Origin: Planctomicrobium sp051465645 | GTDB taxonomy: Bacteria > Planctomycetota > Planctomycetia > Planctomycetales > Planctomycetaceae | NCBI RefSeq assembly: GCF_051465645.1 | Contig: NZ_CP195790.1 | Coordinates: 744,001-808,000, forward strand | Length of the DNA stretch: 64,000 bases | Direction of reading: 5' to 3' | In this document: positions 56,370 through 64,000 of the stretch, one piece after another | How positions within the stretch are numbered: position 1 is the stretch's first letter | How the letters are laid out: every line of letters starts with the position of its first letter | Notes under the pieces: model-generated | What the model was told of the DNA's origin: nothing | The model's database searches: none | What the model saw: only the letters and a program-made list of their open reading frames with translations | Made by a program: the position numbers and the translations under genes

Positions 56370-56840
56370 TTAGCAATGCATCCGACACAGCATGGATTGA
56401 GCTGATCGAGTTGAATCAAATGTGGGCAGAAGTCCCCTATTGATCCCTGAGAGGCCGCTGAATTTGACGGGCACAGCAGTGCCTAGTGACAGCGAACTCA
56501 GGTGATCCAATGAGGGAACTGAACAGGCATCGATGCTGGTACCAGGAAGCATCGGCCTGAGGAGGTCTTGGGATAGCGGCAGCGATTCACGCCCATGATC
56601 GTCTGAAGACTTTGGGAAGATGTCGCCTAGCATCGAGCAATGCCAGTGCCAGCCGTGGTCGTTGGTGCACAAATTCTGCCCGTGAAATCGGACGATATGA
56701 TTCGTCAGTCCATCACCGCACTCCAGGTGCTGGTGTCCCCAGACGATTGGCCCTTGCCACAACGAAATCATCAACAGCAGCCGAAAACAGGCTGATGTCA
56801 GAATTCCGTGTTGGAAGCTCTGGAGAGTCAATGATTTCAC
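56370..56840 (-). CDS. Small His/Cys-rich exported protein heading the metal RND operon
   Basis: A 156-residue protein with a hydrophobic segment at about 19-34 (FRLLLMISLWQGPIVWG), probably a signal peptide. The mature start is rich in possible metal ligands: H36, H38, C41, H48, H53, C58, H62, H65, H67 and C68 (HQHLEC, DHGWHWHC); the end reads MLCRMHC. Position and ligand content resemble CzcI-like accessory proteins found before metal RND genes. GTG 56840 is supported by AGGA and by a good promoter at 56863-56892; it is 157 bp before the adaptor start. I do not recognise the family by sequence. Confidence 0.6.
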   Translation of the reverse strand: MKSLTLQSFQHGILTSACFRLLLMISLWQGPIVWGHQHLECGDGLTNHIVRFHGQNLCTNDHGWHWHCSMLGDIFPKSSDDHGRESLPLSQDLLRPMLPGTSIDACSVPSLDHLSSLSLGTAVPVKFSGLSGINRGLLPTFDSTRSAQSMLCRMHC

Positions 56841-56862
56841 TTTGCTGAATTTTTCCTATTTG

Positions 56863-56892
56863 ATCTTAGATCCGGGCAAACGGGATTGTCAA
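56863..56892 (-). promoter_or_regulatory. Likely promoter of the metal RND operon
   Basis: Read on the minus strand: TTGACA (56892-56887), 18-nt spacer, TAAGAT (56868-56863), about 22 bp before the GTG at 56840. The spacer contains an imperfect dyad (ATCC...GGAT), as seen at long-spacer promoters bound by MerR-type metal sensors. No merR-like gene is visible nearby. Confidence 0.5.
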
Positions 56893-57884
56893 CTTGCCAC
56901 TGCGATCGATGCCATTAGCCAGTTTTCGCGTTGATCTCCGTTCGTCTCATGAGCCTTGAGGAGAAACGCTGTCCTTGAGGGGGTGGAGACCATCGGAAAC
57001 TCAGTGTCACTCAACAGTTGACTTCAAATCTTCTTTAGAACGTTTGGCAAATGGCTTTGGTGATGGCGTCTTTGGAACGGGCTGTCATGGCATGCGGGCA
57101 TTCCTTTTGTGGACGAAGTGCAACAAACCGCGACGGTGTTCAGAAAAATGGTCGTCCCTGATGTCTTAGAGATGCGAATGTATCGATTCGCCAGCAATCG
57201 TGTGGGCATTTTTCAACAGAAGTTGATGGCTTGCTGCAAGGCCAGATCAGCTTGTGTGTTGAAGGAAAGTGTCACGTGATGACATCACCAAGTTTGTCAC
57301 CTCGTGTGAGATAGGGGATTCCACGAGACATTAATGAATACTCAAAAAACTTTGTTAAACCGAGAATGTTCGGTGTAGATTGGCCGTCAGTTTTCGTATT
57401 TCAAAGTAGACATGCAACCGTGAAGAAATCCCATGTGTCCACTTCCCTTGTTATAGGGGCGTGGCGGTATGACATCGTTCCAAAGCAGTCACTGGCGAGT
57501 TGGCTTATTGTCTCCAGCTCGCCGGATCTGTTTTCGACAAGGCCAAATCATGCATGGAGAAATGTCCCGTCGTGATTGCTTATTGCGTTCATCAGTAACT
57601 GCGCAATGGAAAAAGATTGAAGAATGAAATCTTCTCAATTTAACGACAGGGATGTTTGTCGCTCCAATGGTCTCTGGTTGCGTCTGTTGCATGAGGCATG
57701 CCTCTTGTGATGAGGGCATCGTCTCTTGCCTTCTTTGATGAGTAGCTGATTGGAAATTGCTTCCGACGCACGTGAAAGGTTCGCGCGATTGCGCGTGCTC
57801 GGCGATCGGATTGTGAATCTTCAGCAACCATGAGGCGAACTCGGCATGCCTCAACCTACTGTTCCCCACACTTGGAGAATATTG
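56893..57884. other. Gene-poor stretch, about 990 bp
   Basis: Divergent region between the RND operon and a membrane OB-fold protein. It contains a perfect palindrome GTGATG-A-CATCAC (57276-57288). Several frames up to 126 codons exist on both strands, but none has a ribosome site, domain or protein-like composition. It may hold regulatory DNA or remains of lost genes. Confidence 0.35.
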
Positions 57885-59018
57885 ATGTTATCCAATTGGT
57901 ACTGCTCAAAGGAGGGGACGACGCAGAGTGCGGCGGCGAAGGTCACTTCTGCTGTCAAACAGATCGATTCAGATGTCTCGTTGTGGCAGGAAGAAGAGTC
58001 TGTCGGGCAGGCAAGGTTATCAAGGTTGAAACGGCCGCAGCCTGATGAGAATCTTCTACCTGACTTCTCCGCCCCCAGTACCCATGGACGACGTCGGGGT
58101 GGAAGAATCTCCTTTGGGAAGATCTGGCAACGACTCGTCGACTTCTTTCATGCCTTCGTGTTGTTTTGGACTGCTGGATCTCCTTCGATTTCTGTTCGGT
58201 TCAGCCGTTTCTCCAACAGTTCCTTAAGTAAGAGCGAGGAGGACCGAACACAGTGGCTTGTGATTGGAACCTGGTTTGCCCCGCTCCTTATTCTTGGCGT
58301 TATGACGCTGGTCCTGATGCAATCCAGTGCTGTCAGGAAGGAACTTATTGACGCGGGTGCGCTTTGGGAGCAAGGGCGAAAAGACGAAGCGGGCGCCTTG
58401 TATCAATCAATCATTGGGAAATCGGGAATGTTTATTCCGAGAGAACAGGAAGGAGTCGTTTATGGACGAGTCATCGACCATTTGACTCAAAACAACAGAC
58501 GGGAGGACGCGCGACTTCTCGTTGAGAAGTTGAATCGACGTGGACCTTCTGTGCCACTTCAACTTGAGACTCAATCCGCTCAGAGCCTGATGGCTGAAGT
58601 GGGGCGCGAGTGGGTTGTTGCACATCGAAAGAATGGCGCAGATATCGGCTTACCTGAGTTCCCGCTTGCCGAGGTCGACAGAAATCAGTTCTATAATGCT
58701 TCCGGTTTCTACCATATCTTCAATAGCAATTCCGTCGAGACGGACATGACGTTTACTGGCACGATCACGTGCTTGATTGGAGTTGTTGACAGCATCGAGT
58801 TCTCGCCTGAAAACGGAACGATCATTCATTTTGTTACGAACCAGCATGGAGAAAAGGGAGTGCAGTGCGTTCTCAGTTCAACAGTCGCAAACTCAGATCA
58901 CATCAAGACTGTCAAGCCGGGTGATTACGTCAAAGTCCGTGGACGATGTGAGGGAAAGTCCCACGCGGGAATTGTTGTGATGTCTCACTGCGATGCCCTG
59001 ATTGCCAATGAGGACTGA
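57885..59018 (+). CDS. Membrane protein with C-terminal tRNA_anti-like OB fold
   Basis: A 377-residue protein. A basic, low-complexity N-terminal part (1-120) precedes a single membrane helix at about 126-146 (WLVIGTWFAPLLILGVMTLVLM). A helical TPR-like section (about 155-215, GALWEQGRKDEAGALYQSIIG) follows, then a C-terminal OB-fold-like domain (about 285-370: TGTITCLIGVVDSIEF ... VKPGDYVKVRGRCEG), of the tRNA_anti-like type widespread in planctomycetes. I chose ATG 57885 because GGAG sits 7 nt before it; ATG 57846 lacks one. It is alone on its strand with a 209-bp gap to the next gene. Function unknown; nucleic acid binding should not be assumed from the fold. Confidence 0.7.
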   Translation: MLSNWYCSKEGTTQSAAAKVTSAVKQIDSDVSLWQEEESVGQARLSRLKRPQPDENLLPDFSAPSTHGRRRGGRISFGKIWQRLVDFFHAFVLFWTAGSPSISVRFSRFSNSSLSKSEEDRTQWLVIGTWFAPLLILGVMTLVLMQSSAVRKELIDAGALWEQGRKDEAGALYQSIIGKSGMFIPREQEGVVYGRVIDHLTQNNRREDARLLVEKLNRRGPSVPLQLETQSAQSLMAEVGREWVVAHRKNGADIGLPEFPLAEVDRNQFYNASGFYHIFNSNSVETDMTFTGTITCLIGVVDSIEFSPENGTIIHFVTNQHGEKGVQCVLSSTVANSDHIKTVKPGDYVKVRGRCEGKSHAGIVVMSHCDALIANED

Positions 59019-59227
59019 CAGATTCATTCCGTTTGGAGTATCACGCCCTGAGAGTAACGCGTCGGCGTGATCCTGATTGGGCTGCCGATCTGTTCCTTGA
59101 ATCGTGCTGTCGATTGGAGTTTCTCTGAGATGTGGTTTGCTGGAGTCAGTGTCCATCGCAATGGATCATCATACGTCGATGTGCAATAATGCTTCGACCA
59201 CTCGCAACTCCAAGAGGACGCACCCCG

Positions 59228-60094
59228 ATGACAATATCACGACGCCAGTTCTGTACCGCACTGGGAACTGCTGGCCTTTCAGTAATGACACTTCCTCTCT
59301 TTGCACAGGAAAGCAAGAAGCATCAACTTCGTGTCATTGCTTAAAATATTTATGCCTGCAAAGGCTGGCCTGATGATCGTGAGTCGGCGAAGAAAGCTGT
59401 TCAGAAGGGACAGATGGCAAGACGTCTGGCGACGGAATTAGCACTGTACGAGCCAGATATCATCAACTTCTCCGAGTCCCCGAGCGAAGCAATTGCAAAA
59501 GAAGTTGCCGAGTATCTTGGAATGAATCACGTCCGCTTTCCAAGTGGCGGAAGTTGGCCAGGGACCTTGCTTAGTCGCTTCGAGATCACGGATTCGATGA
59601 ATGTTCCACTTGGAAGCGAGCGTCCTAAAGAACTCTTCACCAGACATTGGGGAAAAGGCACTGTCAAGTTGCCAAATGGTGAATCGCTCATCGTTCACTC
59701 CGCCCATCTGTTTCCGCGTCCCGAACCAGAGGTTCGTCTGAAGGAAATCAAGGCGATGCTTGGCGCAATGAAAGAAGACCTCTCTGCTGGGCGGTCGATG
59801 TTGTTGATTGGCGACCTGAATCACCGCCCTGATACCGAAGAGTACAAACTGTGGATTGATGCCGGTTGGGTCGACACGTTTGCCAAGGTCGGTAAAGGGG
59901 ACGGCTGGACGATCAAAGCAGATCAGCCTCAGTCGCGAATTGATTACATCATGGCGGCAGGACCGATCGCGAACGAGATCACGGAATCAAGGCCACTCTT
60001 TGAAGGAGCTTTTCGGTTGAACATCGCCGATGAGAATTCGTTCGCGTTGAGTGACCATCTGCCCCAGTTGGCAGTGTTCGGGTCGAGTAAGTAA
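59228..60094 (+). pseudogene. Endonuclease/exonuclease/phosphatase-family gene with in-frame stop
   Basis: The frame encodes a Tat-exported EEP-family hydrolase (DNase I/sphingomyelinase-like fold): signal MTISRRQFCTALGTAGLS, strand LRVIA, then a TAA codon at 59342-59344 (codon 39), and the same frame continues NIYACKGWP through 288 codons to 60094. Catalytic residues downstream are intact: Glu in NFSESPSEA, GDLNH, SRIDYI and LSDHLPQ. Normally an aromatic residue followed by Asn sits here (x-W/Y-N-I), so one change from TAT or TAC explains the stop. Restart at ATG 59414 would lose the export signal and the metal-binding Asn. It may be a recent pseudogene, a sequencing error or, less likely, a recoded stop. 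Confidence 0.85.
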
Positions 60095-60915
60095 ATGCCG
60101 GTCATGTGTGGGGGAACTTTCCCCTGAGACGTCCATCGTAGAATCAGGCTGCATTTCGTTTGCGTCTCCTCTGAAATATGAGTTGAGAACGGCGACGATT
60201 TGCGGTCTGATTCGCTTTGCCATGAATCAACGTGAAGTCCGCTTACACGTTCGTTACTTGGCTGTGGCCTGCTCTACTTCGGGCACCCGGATAAAGCGTA
60301 AACACGGGGAAATCCTGTCAACGCGAGTGGGGTAATGCCGTTCAATGATGGAGACACGGACAGATTTCGTGTCGTGAAACGGCATCTTCTCGACACCGAG
60401 ATCGGATGCTCAAATTGTCGTCATCAACTTCTTCGTGAATCCACGATCGAGTTGGTTGAAGAGCTTCTGTTACTTGCCAGATCAGCATGCTCGGTCAGCA
60501 AGCATGCTTATCGACGGTACGTCAGTCTTCGATAAGCGTAGGTGATGAAGCCGCGGACACTGTTTCTGAATAACGTGATGTCACGTTAAGTGAATGTCTC
60601 CATTCCGACATCAATCAACAGAAATTATCTCTTGAGTCCCATTGAAGTTTCAGAATTGAGTCGGTTGTGCAGAGAAATCAATTTCGTCGATACAAGCGTT
60701 TCGTTTGCACTGAGGAATAGAAGTTGCATTTTCCATTTCGGAATCATGACTGAAAGGTCTGTCATGAATCACTTGGTGATCCGACTTCAATCGTTCTGAT
60801 ATCACGGATGGGGAGATCAGAACGTTGACCGAATATCGGCGGTCGGATTCTACGATGGTCTTCTGGCGATCTCGTTAGAGCTGTCGTATGTCTCTCATCC
60901 CGAAGGATATATTCG
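60095..60915. other. Hairpin-rich intergenic stretch, 821 bp
   Basis: Contains several perfect inverted repeats: GGGGAA/TTCCCC (60111-60124); GCTTATCGA/TCGATAAGC (60506-60514 with 60529-60537); TAACGTGA-TG-TCACGTTA (60571-60588); TCATGAC/GTCATGA (60744-60750 with 60761-60767); CGTTCTGAT/ATCAGAACG (60792-60800 with 60816-60824). Four lie within 320 bp before the DUF4142 gene. Short frames (60335-60535, 60590-60799) show no domain. A structured RNA or multi-operator region is possible. Confidence 0.5.
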
Positions 60916-61839
60916 ATGTTGAGGAATGTCAGTTTTCACACAATGGCTTTGATGTTGGCTGCCGGTGTTGCAACTGCTGCGGATCCGGTTCAGACGCCAC
61001 AAGTGCCAAGAGCAAATCAGGGGAATACGCAACCTCAAGTTCGCCCTGCTGCTCCACGAGAATCCGGAGTTCAGCAACAGCAGGGAGTACGACCGGGTGA
61101 GCGACGTGAGCACGTCGAAGCCAATCGACAAGCTCATGCTTCTCTAGATGTGCATATCGCCAGTTGCCTGACTCTGGCAAATCAGGAAGAAATCAATCTT
61201 GCGAAATTTGCCCTGGAGCGGGCACAAGACCCTCGGGTGAAAGAGTTTGCCGAGAAGATGATTCGCGATCATGAAGCCCTGAATCAGAAACTGCAGCCAT
61301 ATGCAGGGCAGCGTCTCGTGACATCAACTGGCACCCCAACATTCAAAGCTGAAGGGGAACGCCAACCTGCAGCGACTTCTGCTGATCGAAGAGAGGCTCG
61401 GCAGGAACTTCGCGAACAGGGCATTGCTCCACGTGAAGCACGAGAGATCGTGAGAGAAGGAGCTCAACAGGGAGGAGCCTTGACTCCAGGGCAACGGCCG
61501 ATGGAACAAAGGACAGGCTTCCGTGGCGACGACGCATCAGTTAGCGATCGCATGTTTCAGATCGCCAAGGAGGCTCATAAGAATTGTGAACAGATGGTCC
61601 GCGAGGAATTGTCAAAAGAAACTGGAGCTGACTTCGACAAAGCCTTCGTAGCAACTCAGATTGGTGCTCACATCGGAATGCTGGCTCACTTGAAAGCGGT
61701 TCAGCCACATGTTTCAGGCCATCTGCAACAGATTGTGACAGAAGCGACACAGACTGCTGAACAACATAAACAGCAGGTCGATAAACTCATGAAAGATCTG
61801 AAAATGGCTCCTGCAGTTGCTGCACCAGCAACACGATAA
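60916..61839 (+). CDS. DUF4142 exported protein
   Basis: A 307-residue exported protein. Residues 1-22 are a signal peptide (ending ATAAD), about 24-70 are a Gln/Pro-rich linker, and about 73-300 are a DUF4142 ferritin-like helical domain: HIASCLTLANQEEINLAKFALERAQDPRVKEFAEKMIRDHEALNQ (the usual N-E-x-x-L-A...A...R-V-x-x-F-A...M-x-x-D-H pattern), interrupted by a charged insert (about 135-205), and closing with FQIAKEAHKNCEQMVREEL. DUF4142 proteins are periplasmic and of uncertain function, sometimes stress-linked. AAGGA lies 9 nt before ATG 60916. A hairpin-rich leader precedes it. Confidence 0.85.
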   Translation: MLRNVSFHTMALMLAAGVATAADPVQTPQVPRANQGNTQPQVRPAAPRESGVQQQQGVRPGERREHVEANRQAHASLDVHIASCLTLANQEEINLAKFALERAQDPRVKEFAEKMIRDHEALNQKLQPYAGQRLVTSTGTPTFKAEGERQPAATSADRREARQELREQGIAPREAREIVREGAQQGGALTPGQRPMEQRTGFRGDDASVSDRMFQIAKEAHKNCEQMVREELSKETGADFDKAFVATQIGAHIGMLAHLKAVQPHVSGHLQQIVTEATQTAEQHKQQVDKLMKDLKMAPAVAAPATR

Positions 61840-61973
61840 TTTCTGAATCAGACTTGATCGCCAAGATCAATGAAGTTCAGAGATCTGACTAATACGAAGT
61901 CAGGCACGGAAGATTTCGACACGGGATGAGTGAAAAGACAATTCCACAACCGCGAATGCAGTGGAAACGTCTC

Positions 61974-61991
61974 TCTGACTTAACAGTCAGA
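61974..61991. terminator. Small hairpin between convergent genes
   Basis: Perfect 7-bp stem TCTGACT (61974-61980) with AGTCAGA (61985-61991), TAAC loop, between the DUF4142 gene and the convergent ABC gene. No clear T tract, so the terminator role is tentative. Confidence 0.35.
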
Positions 61992-62104
61992 CACAACATC
62001 CATGAGTTGAATCCTTCCGTGCTTCTTCTTTTTGACAGTCGTGCATCATCAATGCGTGTCACGCATCGATATAACGCTCTCTGATCATCAAGCTTCTCTC
62101 ACAT

Positions 62105-64000
62105 TCATTGATGATGATTCCGGTGTCGGGCGACTTCTTTCTTTGGTCGCTCCTGAAGCTCTGTCGGAGCCGTTTGGGCTAAGATCATCTGGTGATACCG
62201 GCCATCTACTTTTAGTAGCTCATTGTGAGTGCCGGCCTCACGGATACGCCCCTCTTCAATGACGAGAATCAGATCAGCATGTTGAATCGTGCTTAATCGG
62301 TGTGCGATGACGAATGACGTCCGTCCATGCATGAGCTGTTGAAGCCCCTGCTGAATGAGTCGTTCACTCTCTGTGTCGAGATTGCTCGTTGCTTCATCAA
62401 GAATCAGAATACGAGGATCAGCGAGCAATGCTCGGGCAATTGCCAGTCGCTGGCGTTGGCCTCCACTGAGCTTCACCCCTCGTTCCCCGATTGTCGCGTC
62501 ATATCCGTGAGGGAGCGTTTTGATGAACTCGTCTGCATTTGCAAGTCGAGCAGCCGTCTCGATTTCTTCATGAGTTGCATCACGCCGGCCATACGCAATG
62601 TTCTCTGCGACCGTCCCGTCGAAAAGAAACACCTCCTGCTCGACAACGCCGAGCAGCTGACGATAATTCTCGACATCGATGGATTGCAGATCATGCCCAT
62701 CCAGAAGTACTCGACCGGAGGTCGGATCGTAGAATCTGGCGACGAGATTTGAGAGTGTTGTCTTCCCTGCACCGCTGGGGCCGACGAGCGCGACCATTTG
62801 TCCCGGCTTAATCTCCAGATTGATGTCCTGGAGCGCCCAGCGACCTTCTGCTCCATACCGGAACGAGACGTTCTCGAATGTGATTCGACCTTCTGTTGTT
62901 TCTTTCGAGATATGAGTCGCACCGGGAATTCGGGGCATCTCGCGATCTTCCCCCAGTACGTCCAGAACGCGATCGAGTGCAGACAGATTGTTCTGCAACG
63001 TCGCCGCGCTTTCCGCCAGAATGGCCAGTGGTTCCAGCAGCATGACGAGATACACCAGAAACATCATCAGATCGCCGGTCGTCAAGGTTCCTTGAAGCAC
63101 CTGCCAGCCGCCATAGAGCAGCAATCCGCCGGAGCCCAACGGAATCAACAGGTCCCAGACCATGTCGATCGCCCGCATCCACCACCAGACATAAAGTTCC
63201 TGTCGTCCCATCAAGTGGTTGTTGGTCATCAAACGTAACGTTTCTGTTCGTTGACGCCCGAATGCACGCACGATTCGAATTCCGGAAAATGCTTCAGTGG
63301 TGTGACTGTCGATTTCCTGTCGCCGTGCCCGAACATCTTTCGTTCGAGGACGAATTTCTCGAATCCACGTGCGATGAGTGAGATAGACGATCGGCAGAAT
63401 CAAAACTGCTCCAAGGAGCAATCGCCAGTCAACAATTGCCAGAACGATCAGGCTTCCCAGCAACTGCACAATCGCCCGCCAGGGGTTGTAGAGGAGTCCA
63501 AAAATCAGATCACCAACGCTGCCTGTGTCTTCACGCAACAGGCTTGCGACTCCACCGGATTTCATTGCTTGAACCCGAGGAAGTGGGAGGCGGATGACAT
63601 GTTCGAACAGCCTCTTGCGGATGGACATCTGCAGACGTTTCGTCGCGCGTGTGCCAGTCCAGCGACTCAGGATGCTCAAGCCTGACTTGAGAAATGAAAT
63701 CAGAGTGACACATCCTGCGAGCAGCAGCAGCAGCGACCAGCGATCCCGCGGAAGGAGACCTTGCAACCCTTCTGTTGGAAGCAGCTTGTCCCCGAGGACA
63801 TAATCGACGACGAATTTTGTCGCAGTGGGTGGAACCAGCCCCAACAGAGTTGCGATAGTCAGCGTGAACAACGCCCCAAGGACGCTGATTCGCTGGTTGC
63901 CTAACAAGTCCCAGAAGGCCCGGATCAGTTGCGAGGTTGTCCGTATTCGGCCGGTTGATGCAGCGGAAGTGGATGTTCCGCTTTGCTTCTGATTCGGATT
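62105..64000 (-). CDS. ABC exporter, fused membrane and ATPase domains (cut by right edge)
   Basis: A MsbA/lipid-exporter-type half-transporter with 631 residues visible; the frame stays open to the right edge (reading RTTSQLIRAFWDLLGNQRISVLG before the first helix), so the start is outside. The membrane domain has six helices over about residues 45-330, with the coupling-region segment RVQAMKSGGVASLLREDTG. The ATPase domain shows Walker A VGPSGAGKTT, Q-loop VVEQEVFLFD, signature LSGGQRQRLAIARAL, Walker B ILILDEATSNLD and the H-loop in FVIAHRLST. It acts as a dimer moving lipids or drugs across the inner membrane. The specific substrate is not predictable. The gene ends 266 bp from the DUF4142 gene, convergently. 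Confidence 0.92.
   Translation of the reverse strand, partial: NPNQKQSGTSTSAASTGRIRTTSQLIRAFWDLLGNQRISVLGALFTLTIATLLGLVPPTATKFVVDYVLGDKLLPTEGLQGLLPRDRWSLLLLLAGCVTLISFLKSGLSILSRWTGTRATKRLQMSIRKRLFEHVIRLPLPRVQAMKSGGVASLLREDTGSVGDLIFGLLYNPWRAIVQLLGSLIVLAIVDWRLLLGAVLILPIVYLTHRTWIREIRPRTKDVRARRQEIDSHTTEAFSGIRIVRAFGRQRTETLRLMTNNHLMGRQELYVWWWMRAIDMVWDLLIPLGSGGLLLYGGWQVLQGTLTTGDLMMFLVYLVMLLEPLAILAESAATLQNNLSALDRVLDVLGEDREMPRIPGATHISKETTEGRITFENVSFRYGAEGRWALQDINLEIKPGQMVALVGPSGAGKTTLSNLVARFYDPTSGRVLLDGHDLQSIDVENYRQLLGVVEQEVFLFDGTVAENIAYGRRDATHEEIETAARLANADEFIKTLPHGYDATIGERGVKLSGGQRQRLAIARALLADPRILILDEATSNLDTESERLIQQGLQQLMHGRTSFVIAHRLSTIQHADLILVIEEGRIREAGTHNELLKVDGRYHQMILAQTAPTELQERPKKEVARHRNHHQ

Noticed and set aside
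57489..57869. 126-residue minus-strand frame in a gene-poor stretch
   Set aside because: Composition unlike a folded protein, no start signals, and overlaps the region just before a well-supported plus-strand start.

Overview
The window is chromosomal DNA from a planctomycete, probably of the Planctomycetaceae type. The evidence is lineage-typical families: a DUF1501 protein beside a large PSCyt1/DUF1549/DUF1553 cytochrome-like protein, a DUF1559 prepilin-like protein ending in an H-X9-DG motif with a small lipoprotein beside it, BNR/HEAT fusions, very large kinase/histidine-kinase hybrids, and many Tat-exported enzymes. LpxK, AsmA-like, RND and ExbB/TolR-type genes show a two-membrane envelope. 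No insertion sequence, prophage, integron, CRISPR array or tRNA was recognised. The only RNA gene found is tmRNA.

Layout. 1-7.8 kb: end of lpxK, an exported serine hydrolase, a DUF1338 oxygenase-like protein, an AsmA-like protein, YceH and an MFS transporter. 8-12.9 kb: the DUF1501 + PSCyt1 pair. 13.1-20.7 kb: a 2013-residue pseudokinase/AAA/GAF/histidine-kinase/receiver protein, divergent from a PhcB-like methyltransferase. 21-29.9 kb: mixed single genes (OB-fold protein, zinc-ribbon protein, Ldh-family dehydrogenase, M24-like protein without metal ligands, coiled-coil protein, hisH, GNAT, metallophosphoesterase). 30-37.8 kb: a minus-strand catabolic block (SSS symporter, HEAT-BNR sialidase-like protein, DapA/NanA-family aldolase, two SDRs flanking a deacylase). 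37.9-39.4 kb: lipoprotein and DUF1559 protein. 40.2-44.1 kb: a three-gene ion-channel/stator-like cluster, namely an ExbB/MotA homologue with an N-terminal zinc ribbon and long tail, and two TolR/MotB-like partners. 44.8-50.7 kb: alcohol dehydrogenase, anion transporter, TrmH and an unusual sigma factor. 50.9-51.3 kb: ssrA. 51.5-56.8 kb: heavy-metal RND operon headed by a His-rich exported protein. 57.9-64 kb: membrane OB-fold protein, an endonuclease/exonuclease/phosphatase gene interrupted by an in-frame stop, a hairpin-rich gap, a DUF4142 protein and an ABC exporter running off the right edge.

The best candidates for undescribed biology are the ExbB/TolR-like trio at 40.2-44.1 kb and the divergent pair formed by the giant sensor kinase and the methyl-ester-synthase-like methyltransferase, which looks like a signal maker beside a receiver. 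The metal-less M24 protein, the sigma factor with extra helix-turn-helix segments and no recognisable sigma-3, and the interrupted EEP gene are also worth checking. All functions are read from motifs and family memory; no database search was run.
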